A DNA stretch of 64,000 nucleotides from Dolichospermum sp. DET69 (GTDB taxonomy: Bacteria; Cyanobacteriota; Cyanobacteriia; Cyanobacteriales; Nostocaceae): positions 2,893,501-2,957,500 of the forward strand of contig CP070233.1 in the NCBI GenBank assembly GCA_017355425.1. The letters run 5' to 3'. The notes under the pieces are model-generated. The model ran no database searches. It was not told where the DNA came from and saw only the letters and a program-made list of their open reading frames with translations. The position numbers and the translations under genes are program-made. Below are positions 27,387 through 36,295 of the stretch, one piece after another; position 1 is the first letter of the stretch, and each line of letters begins with the position of its first letter.

Positions 27387-30386
27387 TTACAAGTTTACTT
27401 CCTGTTGTTGATAAAGGTAGAAATAATGACCTTTAGCTGCCATGAGTTCTTGATGATTGCCTTGTTCAATCATTCTACTATTATCCATGACCACGATAGT
27501 ATCTGCATTACTAACAGTATTCAAACGGTGGGTAATGAAGAAAACTGTATTACCTTTAAAAGCGCGAGCTAAGTTCAGACAAATTTGTCTTTCTGTCGGA
27601 TAATCTAGGGCGCTGGTGGCTTCATCTAAAACTAATATTTTAGGTCTTTGCAGGACAGAACGAGCGATCGCAATTCTCTGTCTTTGTCCACCAGAAAGGG
27701 CTGATCCCCGTTCCCCAACTCTTGTATTATAACCATTTGGTAAGGTCATAATAAATTCATGAGCAACGGCAATTTGAGCAGCTTCAATAATTTCCTCAGT
27801 TGTGGCATCAGGATTAGTTAAAGCAATATTTTCTTGAACTGTGCCATCAAATAAGAGCGTCTCTTGGGGAACTACTCCGATTTGCCGCCGGAGGGAATAA
27901 AGTTCTACTTTGGCAATGTCATAACCATCAACTAAAATTCTGCCAGATTCTGCATCATAAAGTCTGAGCAGTAATTTCATCATTGTACTTTTTCCTGAAC
28001 CACTTTGCCCGACAATACCCACAAATTCACCTGCGGTAAATTCGACGCTGACATTGCTTAGTTGTAGTGGTCCACTGGCAGCAAATCGGAAGGAAACATT
28101 GTCAAATTTAACTGCACCGGTAACGGGAGGAAGAGAAATATTATTCTTGTCTATTTCTCCTTCTTGTGGTGTGTCAACGATATCACTTAATCGTTCTAAA
28201 GACAAACCAGTTTCTTGGAAGTTTTGCCAAAGTTGTGCCAAGCGTAAGATTGGGGTAGTAACATAACTAGAAATAATCCGAAAGGCAATTAATTCTCCTA
28301 ATGTTAATTCTCCTTTCAACACTAAATAAGCACCCACCCACAAAACTAATAAACTGCTGAGTTTACTCAGAAACTGACTGGTTGAGTTAGCTAATGTGGA
28401 AGTAAGAACAGTTTTAAAACCTGCGGCCACAAACTTAGCATATTTCTTTTGCCAGGAAAAGCGGGAGCGCAATTCAATATTTTGGGCTTTAACTGTTTGA
28501 ATACCTGACATTACCTCAACCAAATAAGATTGAGTTTCGGCATTACGTTCAGCTTTAGTTCTTAATTGTCTACTCACTGTGGGAGCAGCAATTAATGTAA
28601 CGACTATAAACAGAGGAATTGTCCCTAAACCTACGAGAGTTAGTTGCCAACTGTAAAACAGCATGACAACTATATAAACTACGGAAAATAGGGCATCTAA
28701 CACTACTGTTAAAGCCGTACCTGTGAGAAACTGGCGGATATTTTCTAATTCATTAATTCTGGTTGATAGTTCACCAACTGGCCTTTTATCAAAATAGCGG
28801 AGTGGTAACCGAAGTAGGTGGTCAATAATTTCTGACCCCAAACTCATATCAATGCGGTTAGTGGTATCTACAAACAAGTAAGTCCGCAATGTGGTCAATA
28901 CGGCTTCAAATACACCCACTGCTAATAGTAAGACCCCTAAAATATTCAGGGTATTAATACTATTTTGAACGATGACTTTATCAATAATTAGCTGAATAAC
29001 TAGAGGATTAGCTAAGGCAGCTAGTTGGACGAAGAAGGAAGCAACAAATACTTCTATTAAGACCCGACGGTAACGTGATAAATAGGGAACAAACCAAGAT
29101 AAACCAAAGCGTTCTTTAGGTGTTTCTTTTGTCTCGCTAAGTAACAACAATCTAACTTGTGGTTGTAAGTTAGCTTCGTCGGTTTCTAATTCTTCTAGCA
29201 ATTGACTAATTTGGCAGGTGATAATACCTTGAGATGGCACACCTAAAACGACTTTTTTTCCATCTACTGCATAGAGGACAGCAAAACTATCACGATAGCG
29301 AATTAATGCTGGTGTAGGAATGCGGTTAATGGCAACAGCCGGCACATCAACTAGCTGGGATTTAAGTCCAATTAGTTCTGATAAATAAGCGCAAACTTGA
29401 AAAGATATACTACCTTGACGCTTAATTTGATCGGTTAAAATGCGCTTAACTACTTCTTTCCGAAAGGGAATTTCTAAATGCTTGGATAGCATTTGAAAAC
29501 AAGCCAGACTGGCATCTAATTCTCCTTGTCCCCGGACAAATGGATAGTTTTTATTTTTTGATGACTTGTTTGATGTGGTTGGGGGAACAAATTCCTGTTC
29601 TTGGGCGTAGGGAATTTCACTAGTTCCGGTGCTATCTGATTCTGGTATAATTTCTAATGTTTCTGATTCTACGGGAATACCATCAAGTAATGATAAATCA
29701 TCAGGACTGATACCCAATAAACGAACAGGAATGTTTCCTTTAACTTCAATTACTTCGGTTTCTATGCGAGAACCAGTGGGGAAATCTGCCAAAGAATTAC
29801 CCGCACTTACAAACCAAATCCGACTGCTTTCTAGTTCTTTTAAGGAAGTTTTTCCTGGTGATAAATAATGAATTTTTGACTCTAATTGAGCTTGTTGGGT
29901 AATGTCTTTGAGGTTGTGATTAACTAAAGCTTTTTGTGCTACCTGTGAACTCAAAACATCAAATATTTCAATTAAGTGACTTTGACTTCGACGAGCTTTA
30001 GCAAAGGCTGGATTTTGGGTGAGGAATTGTAAATAATCTTGGACTTTCCAGGTTAAACAGACTAATTCTGTGGAAGCGATCGCTGTTTCACAAGGAATCT
30101 GACGCAACCAAGCAATTTCGCCGATTATTTCCCCTGGTTGTAGTAATTTTAAAGTAATGGGTAATTGAGTTTGGGGGTCATATCCCAATAGTCTGACATT
30201 ACCTTGATAAATAATTGCTATCCGTTCTGGTAGTTGTTCTTTACCAATAATTTTTTGCCCTATACGATAACGTAAAGGCTGGAGAATTTGTGATGATGAG
30301 AGTTTGCTGATTTCCTGAGTAGGTAATTGATCAAACCCTTCAATACTGGCAATGAATTCGTCAAAGGTACTCTGAAGATAAGTCAT
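27387..30386 (-). CDS. Peptidase-domain ABC exporter with cNMP-binding N-terminus
   Basis: 999 residues. Order: cyclic-nucleotide-binding-like domain (about 25-135), a linker, a C39-like domain (about 280-410), six-helix transmembrane domain (about 430-700) and an ABC ATPase with GQSGSGKST, Q-loop, LSGGQRQRIAIARS and LVLDEATSALD. The C39-like domain reads GELDASLACFQML where active C39 peptidases have D-C-G, so the catalytic Cys is replaced by Ala292; Cys296 lies four residues on. It probably binds rather than cleaves leaders. Such exporters with HlyD and PpiC genes are linked to bacteriocin-like peptide export in cyanobacteria. No precursor peptide gene was recognised here. Confidence 0.92.
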   Translation of the reverse strand: MTYLQSTFDEFIASIEGFDQLPTQEISKLSSSQILQPLRYRIGQKIIGKEQLPERIAIIYQGNVRLLGYDPQTQLPITLKLLQPGEIIGEIAWLRQIPCETAIASTELVCLTWKVQDYLQFLTQNPAFAKARRSQSHLIEIFDVLSSQVAQKALVNHNLKDITQQAQLESKIHYLSPGKTSLKELESSRIWFVSAGNSLADFPTGSRIETEVIEVKGNIPVRLLGISPDDLSLLDGIPVESETLEIIPESDSTGTSEIPYAQEQEFVPPTTSNKSSKNKNYPFVRGQGELDASLACFQMLSKHLEIPFRKEVVKRILTDQIKRQGSISFQVCAYLSELIGLKSQLVDVPAVAINRIPTPALIRYRDSFAVLYAVDGKKVVLGVPSQGIITCQISQLLEELETDEANLQPQVRLLLLSETKETPKERFGLSWFVPYLSRYRRVLIEVFVASFFVQLAALANPLVIQLIIDKVIVQNSINTLNILGVLLLAVGVFEAVLTTLRTYLFVDTTNRIDMSLGSEIIDHLLRLPLRYFDKRPVGELSTRINELENIRQFLTGTALTVVLDALFSVVYIVVMLFYSWQLTLVGLGTIPLFIVVTLIAAPTVSRQLRTKAERNAETQSYLVEVMSGIQTVKAQNIELRSRFSWQKKYAKFVAAGFKTVLTSTLANSTSQFLSKLSSLLVLWVGAYLVLKGELTLGELIAFRIISSYVTTPILRLAQLWQNFQETGLSLERLSDIVDTPQEGEIDKNNISLPPVTGAVKFDNVSFRFAASGPLQLSNVSVEFTAGEFVGIVGQSGSGKSTMMKLLLRLYDAESGRILVDGYDIAKVELYSLRRQIGVVPQETLLFDGTVQENIALTNPDATTEEIIEAAQIAVAHEFIMTLPNGYNTRVGERGSALSGGQRQRIAIARSVLQRPKILVLDEATSALDYPTERQICLNLARAFKGNTVFFITHRLNTVSNADTIVVMDNSRMIEQGNHQELMAAKGHYFYLYQQQEVNL

Positions 30387-30442
30387 ATTGATTGAGTTAG
30401 TTATTTCACTTTATATCGGCTAAAAGGTTGATATTTGGCGAT

Positions 30443-31174
30443 TTACACTGTCTGAATTTGACATTTTTGTTCTGTCATTTGTGCTTGTAACCACTGATTA
30501 TACCGTTCATTTAGTAACCGTTGTTTTGTGGCACGATCTAGTTGGGCTGGTAGTAATTTTTCTAAGCGGACAATTACTATCAAATTACCAATTTGAGTTG
30601 GTGCTGATAGCTGTTGTGGTTGGCTTTTGGAGAGGATATTTGCCAATGTGGGATGGAGGGATTGTAAATCTATTGGTCCGACTAAGCCATCTGTCTGGGA
30701 TTCGGGACCTTGAGCATATTCCCGCGCTAATTCGGCAAAAGACTGTTCACCCTCTTGGATGCGGAAGTAAATTTCTTGAGCAATGCCAATTTCTGAGGTA
30801 GTAATCAGGGAATAAATTACCTTATCTAACTGGGCTTTCCGTTGAAAGAAGTAAGAGTTTAAATCCCCTTCCCAGGTGGCTTCTTTGAACTTTTCTAGTT
30901 TTAATTGTCTTACCCCCATAATCCGCAACTTTTGGAAACTTTCGCTCTGTTCTTCTAGTCCCTGATATTGTTGGGCTAACTGTTCACAGACTAGTTGTTC
31001 TTCTTCTGGGGTACAGGTAATTTCGGCGATCGCTTGATCAATGATGATTTCTTTAAATAATACTGGTAATAACTGGTATTCCGACAATAATGATAAAACC
31101 TCTGTGGGCTGGAGAATGCGATCGCCCAATTGTAGAACTTGATTCATATTGCTTGTGATCAGCTTGGTCGACAT
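30443..31174 (-). CDS. PpiC/SurA-type peptidylprolyl isomerase of the secretion cluster
   Basis: 243 residues. A helical SurA-like N-terminal part and a parvulin core (YFRIQEGEQSFAELAREYAQ, ...GLVGPIDLQSLHP). No signal peptide is visible, so it may act in the cytoplasm on exported substrates. It is the first gene of the isomerase-ABC-HlyD group (56 bp to the ABC gene) and presumably assists folding or presentation of the cargo. Confidence 0.88.
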   Translation of the reverse strand: MSTKLITSNMNQVLQLGDRILQPTEVLSLLSEYQLLPVLFKEIIIDQAIAEITCTPEEEQLVCEQLAQQYQGLEEQSESFQKLRIMGVRQLKLEKFKEATWEGDLNSYFFQRKAQLDKVIYSLITTSEIGIAQEIYFRIQEGEQSFAELAREYAQGPESQTDGLVGPIDLQSLHPTLANILSKSQPQQLSAPTQIGNLIVIVRLEKLLPAQLDRATKQRLLNERYNQWLQAQMTEQKCQIQTV

Positions 31175-31836
31175 TGTTAACTTCTCTTAAAAAGATAATA
31201 GAACTAGATTATCACCAAGTTATATTTTGGTTAAAACTAGACAATTTATGACAACTTTACTCTGTATTGGTTTACGTATAGTATTTAAATACTAATTATT
31301 TTCCAATAATCAAGAGTTGATTTTTTGAATTTCTAAGTAATCACGGCGTTAATATTTGGATATTATCGTACCAAAATACCATAAATTGATAATTTTGTCA
31401 CATCAAACTGACTCTCACTCCGTCAAGCTCTACCAATTTGACCTATTGCATATTTGTCCATCGGCTAGTACCGCAGGGCGGAATTTAGAATTAATACAGC
31501 ATAAACTTTTGAGAGATTTGTAATGGTTCATTGACTTACGCCGCATTGTATTAAATTACTCACGAGTAAATAGGGCATAATTACGAATTACTACCCTAAA
31601 CTAGATAACCAGTAATCTCCGTTATCGCGTACTTTTCACTTAACTAACTAATCTTCAAAAATCAATCTAACCTGACAAATAATTACAACACCTAATAAAT
31701 GAATACAGGACAAAAATTATATAAGGGGTAAATTTAATTTCTCTAAAAAGGTAAATATAGTTACAAAAATCAGGAGGGAGGGAGAAGGGAGAAGGAGAAT
31801 TACTAAATTCCCAATTCTCGATTCCCCAGGCTTAAA
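31175..31836. other. 660-bp intergenic region
   Basis: No ORF of note. It should hold the promoter of the isomerase-ABC-HlyD operon at its left end. A purine-rich run (GGAGGGAGGGAGAAGGGAGA) sits at about 31771-31795. No structured RNA was recognised. Confidence 0.45.
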
Positions 31837-32598
31837 TTAACGAAATTTACCAGGATTTAAACGATTAGAAGGTTGAGGCTGATTATTTCGGCGGATTCCT
31901 ACGCCATTTTTTAAACCTCTCCCAGTACCACCATCTTTAACATCAAGGTATGGCTTCAAATTAATCCCACCTTTTGCAGAACTAACCTGATTTTTACCAC
32001 CTAAAAGTGTTTGCCCTAGGCTGTATAAGCTATCTCCATTACCTCTATTACGATTAGTGTAGGTATTGACAGCAATAGTTTGTTGTCCACTATCAGCGGT
32101 AGTTAAATTTTGGAAGACACTATTGCGAACAGTAGTAGGATCTTTGCCGCGAGGAACTGTCAAAACAATCCGACAACTGGGGTTGGCTTCAGTGGTAACA
32201 CAGATAATATTTTCGCTATTTTGAAACCCTATTTGTAGTTCTTGTAATCCATCTGGGCGATATTGTTCTAAACGGGTAGCAATCGTTTCACAACGTTTTT
32301 GAGCATCCCAGCCCCCTCCTAAATTTTGAGGTGCAGCCCAAGCAAAGAATTGTCCAGGTTGACTTTGGGGCTGATACATGACGGTAGGCTGTCCATTGTT
32401 ATATTGACAACTAAACCTTTTATTACTGTCAACTGTGGTAGAAGTCGGTATGGTATTTGATGAACCTGATGGGACTGTAGTGGATGAACCTGATGAACCT
32501 GTAGGAACAACAATGTCAGCAAAAACTACAGCATTACCAAAAAATAAGGAACATCCAAAACTACTCAACAATAAAAATCGCAGCGATTGTAATGACAT
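31837..32598 (-). CDS. COP23-domain secreted protein
   Basis: 253 residues from the ATG at 32598 (AGAGAGG site upstream). A signal peptide (SLRFLLLSSFGCSLFFGNAV, cut near VFAD) is followed by a Ser/Thr/Gly-rich linker and the COP23 domain (RFSCQYNNGQPTVMYQ, RCETIATRLEQY, ICVTTEANPSCRIVL), with paired cysteines. COP23 was described as a circadian-oscillating membrane-associated protein of Cyanothece; function unknown. The C-terminus is Gly/Asn-rich and basic. Probably periplasmic. Confidence 0.85.
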   Translation of the reverse strand: MSLQSLRFLLLSSFGCSLFFGNAVVFADIVVPTGSSGSSTTVPSGSSNTIPTSTTVDSNKRFSCQYNNGQPTVMYQPQSQPGQFFAWAAPQNLGGGWDAQKRCETIATRLEQYRPDGLQELQIGFQNSENIICVTTEANPSCRIVLTVPRGKDPTTVRNSVFQNLTTADSGQQTIAVNTYTNRNRGNGDSLYSLGQTLLGGKNQVSSAKGGINLKPYLDVKDGGTGRGLKNGVGIRRNNQPQPSNRLNPGKFR

Positions 32599-33389
32599 AA
32601 ATATAACCTCTCTTAGAAACAGGTAAATAGCTGATATCTCTAGTGACGGAGAATATATGTTTTTGATTCTTAAAAAACCTGTTTTTTTATTTTTAGCATA
32701 CATAGTAGAAACCGCTACAAGCTACGAAGGATTATCAGCAGCTTACAGCGGTTTCTTGATTAGGTTGTGATTCAATAGAAAAATATAGAGGTGGACTTGA
32801 CAGGCAATCAATTAAATCTAGTCTAAATTACGCTTCCGCTCTGTTAAACCTACCCAAAGCTACCCAAGTCTATAACTAACTGGACATAGATAGTTTTGGC
32901 GTTAACTTCCTGCTTCATCGTAGTCTCAAGTTGACACTTGAGAGGCTTGTCTACTCCACAGGCTATCTCGGTAGAGCTTACCGTTTCAATTCTTTCTAGC
33001 ACTTCTAGCTGTGAGTTCCAACACCTCCAATAACAATTTGGTGAGATTCAGGCGAAAACACTTTGAAAGGAAGCTAAAACCTAAAATTGATTGCCGGGAC
33101 ACTAGAGCAGGAGGCACAAACTCTAATGAGAAAGTTTGGATTTAAGGTTTGACTTTTAACCTTTTTGTACCATGCCCTTAATCTAGCATGAGGTTTTTTG
33201 TTTGTGTTGTCTGTTTACTAAACTTGAAATTCATTAATATATTGCAACAATTCGGAAATCTTTCTATCGGACTGAGAATGCAAAGGATGGGCATCTTGCC
33301 CATCCCACAAAACTAGTAACATAATACTGTCACACCTGACTGGACACACCCCCTCCGTTCCTACGTCCTCCTGCTATATTAGAGGTTTT
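32599..33389. other. 790-bp intergenic region, possible small RNA
   Basis: No ORF with coding character. On the plus strand two terminator-like hairpins occur, AAGGTT-TGACTTTT-AACCTTTTT at about 33144-33167 and a CATGC/GCATG stem before TTTTTT at about 33173-33200, so an independent plus-strand transcript may end here. A half-copy of the dispersed CTTGTGGGATGGGCATC repeat lies at 33281-33309 just before gatD. Confidence 0.35.
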
Positions 33390-34205
33390 ATGAGTTCTGC
33401 ACCGATGGAAATTATTATTGGTTGGCTATATCCTAAGTTGATGAGTACCTATGGCGATCGCGGAAATGTGATTACTATCCAACGCCGCGCTCAATGGCGG
33501 GGATATACTGTGACTGTATTACCCTTAGACCAAGACTCCACCGCAGAGGATATCAAATCAGTAGATGTGATCGTTGGTGGTGGCGCACAAGACCGTCAGC
33601 AAGAGATTGTGATGCGGGATTTACAAGGTGCAAAGGCTGAGGCAATGCGTGATAAAATAGACAGTGGTACACCGGGAGTTTTTACCTGTGGTTCTCCCCA
33701 ACTGCTAGGAAATTATTATGAACCAGCTTTTGGACAAAGAATTGAAGGTTTAGGAATCTTAGATTTAGTTTCTATTCATCCTGGTGAAAATACTAAAAGA
33801 TGTATTGGTAATTTGGTTATAGAAGTTACGGCTTCCCGGTTAGCACAGGAATTAGAAGCAATGACAGGAACAAAAGCTTATTTAGTCGGGTTTGAAAATC
33901 ACGGTGGCCGGACTAAATTAGGGAAAGTGGAAGCTTTGGGACGTGTGGTGTATGGTTTGGGGAATAATGGAGAAGATGGCACAGAAGGCGCGTTTTATCA
34001 AAATGCGATCGCTACCTATTCCCACGGGCCATTATTACCAAAAAATCCTTTCGTTGCCGATTGGTTAATTCAAACCGCGTTAAGGTTGAAATATCAAGAA
34101 GAAATTAAACTTTCACCTTTAGATGATACTTTGGCAATGCAAGGACGAGAAGCAATATTGAAACGGTTGAAAGTGAATTTACCCAGTGCGGCTGGAGTTA
34201 GTTAA
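33390..34205 (+). CDS. gatD: GatD-like class I glutamine amidotransferase (lipid II isoglutaminyl synthase subunit)
   Basis: 271 residues, ATG with AGAGG upstream. CobB/CobQ-like amidotransferase: TYGDRGNVITIQRRAQWRGY at the N-terminus, IVGGGAQDRQQ, the nucleophile Cys100 in FTCGSPQLLGNYY and His212 in YSHGPLLPKNP. This pattern matches GatD of the MurT-GatD complex, which amidates D-Glu in peptidoglycan precursors. The MurT Mur-ligase gene that normally sits beside it is not found in this window. Confidence 0.87.
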   Translation: MSSAPMEIIIGWLYPKLMSTYGDRGNVITIQRRAQWRGYTVTVLPLDQDSTAEDIKSVDVIVGGGAQDRQQEIVMRDLQGAKAEAMRDKIDSGTPGVFTCGSPQLLGNYYEPAFGQRIEGLGILDLVSIHPGENTKRCIGNLVIEVTASRLAQELEAMTGTKAYLVGFENHGGRTKLGKVEALGRVVYGLGNNGEDGTEGAFYQNAIATYSHGPLLPKNPFVADWLIQTALRLKYQEEIKLSPLDDTLAMQGREAILKRLKVNLPSAAGVS

Positions 34206-34265
34206 GATGTGTAGGGTGGGCAATGCCCACCAAAAACCAGCTACTAAGCTAATCAGCATTTAATT

Positions 34266-34372
34266 TACATAAGTCTTGTGGGATGGTCATCCTGCCCGTC
34301 CTGATATTATGGGCAGGCAAGATGCCTGCACCACAAGAAATTTTGGTATATTTTTTATTTGCAAGTCTCCTA
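34266..34372. repeat. ~110-bp dispersed structured repeat, copy 2
   Basis: Same element as at 27181 and 46341. GGGCAGGCAAGATGCCTGCA and CCACAAGAAATTTTGG are present. A 94-residue ORF over it (34276-34560) is an artefact of the repeat. Confidence 0.88.
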
Positions 34373-34472
34373 CAGATTATTTTTTTGTTAAATTAAGAGC
34401 AATTTTACCTAAAATGTCTGATAAGTTACTATATAAATCTGAAATTGTTCACTTAATCATTATTTTAAATCT

Positions 34473-35036
34473 GTGCAACTTCCTTTCGACTTCGCTCAAA
34501 GTAAACCTTCTTTCCCAGAATTTGAAAATCGATCAAATCAACACTCTGATAAGGGGTTAGAAAAATTACTGAATCGTCTTGTCATCAAAATCGAACGAGA
34601 TGAATTAGTCCGACAAACAACAAATCAACTGCGAGAATCACTTCAGGTTGATCGGGTAGTCTTGTATTATTTCTATAAGCAATGGGAAGGACAGGTAACA
34701 TTTGAATCATTGAGTGCTGATGAATATTCGATTCTCGGTTCTACGGGAGCAAGTGATTGTTTTAACCAGGAGTATGCTGGTTTGTATTTAGAAGGACGGG
34801 TAAAAGCGATCGCTGATATAGAATTAGAAGCAATTCAGGATTGTCACCGTGATTTTCTTCACAGTATCCAAGTTCGTGCCAATTTAGTAGTACCAATTTT
34901 GATACCGAGAGGATTATGGGGACTTTTAGTAGCTCATCATTGTCAACATCCCCGTGATTGGAGTTTAGCAGATATTGAATTGATGCAAACAGGAGCGCGA
35001 ACTTTAGCAACAGACTCGAATATTTTGGAGAGTTAA
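34473..35036 (+). CDS. Single GAF-domain protein with a cyanobacteriochrome-like Cys-His
   Basis: 187 residues, GTG start. One GAF domain (about 30-180): LRESLQVDRVVLYYF, then AIQDCHRDFLHSIQVRANLV and GLWGLLVAHHCQHPRDW. The Cys124-His125 pair, followed by a VRANLVVPI strand, is at the place where cyanobacteriochrome GAF domains attach their bilin. No output domain is attached, so it may be a small photosensor or simply a ligand-binding GAF. Bilin binding is inferred from two residues and context only. Confidence 0.8.
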   Translation: MQLPFDFAQSKPSFPEFENRSNQHSDKGLEKLLNRLVIKIERDELVRQTTNQLRESLQVDRVVLYYFYKQWEGQVTFESLSADEYSILGSTGASDCFNQEYAGLYLEGRVKAIADIELEAIQDCHRDFLHSIQVRANLVVPILIPRGLWGLLVAHHCQHPRDWSLADIELMQTGARTLATDSNILES

Positions 35037-35062
35037 TCAATTATAGGAGGGCAATATATCAA

Positions 35063-36295
35063 TTGTCAGAATCAGGATGTCCAGGATTTAAAGATTTACA
35101 GGATTGTGATTGATAAATTTTCTGTGAACATTTAAAGATAGAAAATGTTAATTACAATAACAATATCAATTGTCAGAATCAGGATACCCAGGATTTAAAG
35201 ATTTACAGGATTGTGATTTATCAATTTTCTGTGAACATTTAAAGATAAAAAATATTAATTACAATAACAGTATATTCTCTATCATTCTAAAAACCGCTAT
35301 TTTTCATAAACAATAAAAAATAACAGGATATTGTCAGAATCAGGATACCCAGGATTTAAAGATTTACAGGATTGTGATTTATCAACTTTCTGTGGACATT
35401 TAAAGATAAAAAATATTAATTACAATAACAGTATATTCTCTATCATTCTAAAAACCGCTATTTTTCATAAACAATAAAAAATAACAGGATATTGTCAGAA
35501 TCAGGATACCCAGGATTTAAAGATTTACAGGATTGTGATTTATCAACTTTCTGTGGACATTTAAAGATAAAAAATATTAATTACAATAACAGTATATTCT
35601 CTATCATTCTAAAAACCGCTATTTTTCATAAACAATAAAAAATAACATCCTGTACATCCTGAAATCCTGGATATCCTGATTCAGACAAATTCAGATGGTG
35701 GATATGTACTTTTAAAGATAAACAATGTTAATTACAATAACAGTATGTTCTCTATCATTCCAAAAACCGCTATTTTTCATAAACAATAAAAAATAACATC
35801 CTGTACATCCTGAAATCCTGGATATCCTGATTCAGACAAATTCAGATGGTGGATATGTACTTTTAAAGATAAACAATGTTAATTACAATAACAGTATGTT
35901 CTCTATCATTCCAAAAACCGCTATTTTTCATAAACAATAAAAAATAACATCCTGTACATCCTGAAATCCTGGATATCCTGATTCAGACAAATTCAGATGG
36001 TGGATATGTACTTTTAAAGATAAACAATGTTAATTACAATAACAGTATGTTCTCTATCATTCTAAAAATCGCTATTTTTCATAAACAATAAAAAATAACA
36101 TCCTGTACATCCTGAAATCCTGGATATCCTGATTCAGACAAATTCAGATGGTGGATATGTACTTTTAAAGATAAACAATGTTAATTACAATAACAGTATG
36201 TTCTCTATCATTCCAAAAATCGCTATTTTTCATAAACAATAAAAAATAACATCCTGTACATCCTGAAATCCTGGATATCCTGATTCTGACAATCA
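35063..36295. repeat. CAGGAT-element double tandem array (161-bp then 151-bp periods)
   Basis: The element TGTCAGAATCAGGATACCCA followed by GGATTTAAAGATTTACAGGAT begins near 35064, 35171, 35332 and 35493 (period 161 for the last two intervals). The opposite orientation (ACATCCTGTACATCCTGAAA...) begins near 35646, 35797, 35948, 36099 and 36250 (period 151). Both series share about 90 bp in constant orientation (TTAATTACAATAACAGTAT, CGCTATTTTTCATAAACAAT). So the CAGGAT part is inverted relative to a common block between the two arrays. The last copy runs up to the topA stop codon. Confidence 0.93.

Noticed and set aside
27387-30386. Calling the ABC exporter hetC
   Set aside because: The domain order is similar, but the C39-like site and the HlyD/PpiC neighbours fit the peptide-export family, and no hetP is adjacent.
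32700-33390. RNase P RNA, tmRNA or 6S RNA
   Set aside because: None of the conserved sequence blocks I know for these RNAs is present.
34276-34560. 94-residue plus-strand ORF
   Set aside because: It lies over the dispersed 110-bp repeat, and the codons are repeat DNA; it overlaps the GAF gene start.
35063-36295. CRISPR-like array
   Set aside because: Periods of 161 and 151 bp with conserved, not unique, intervening sequence and no cas genes; these are tandem duplications.
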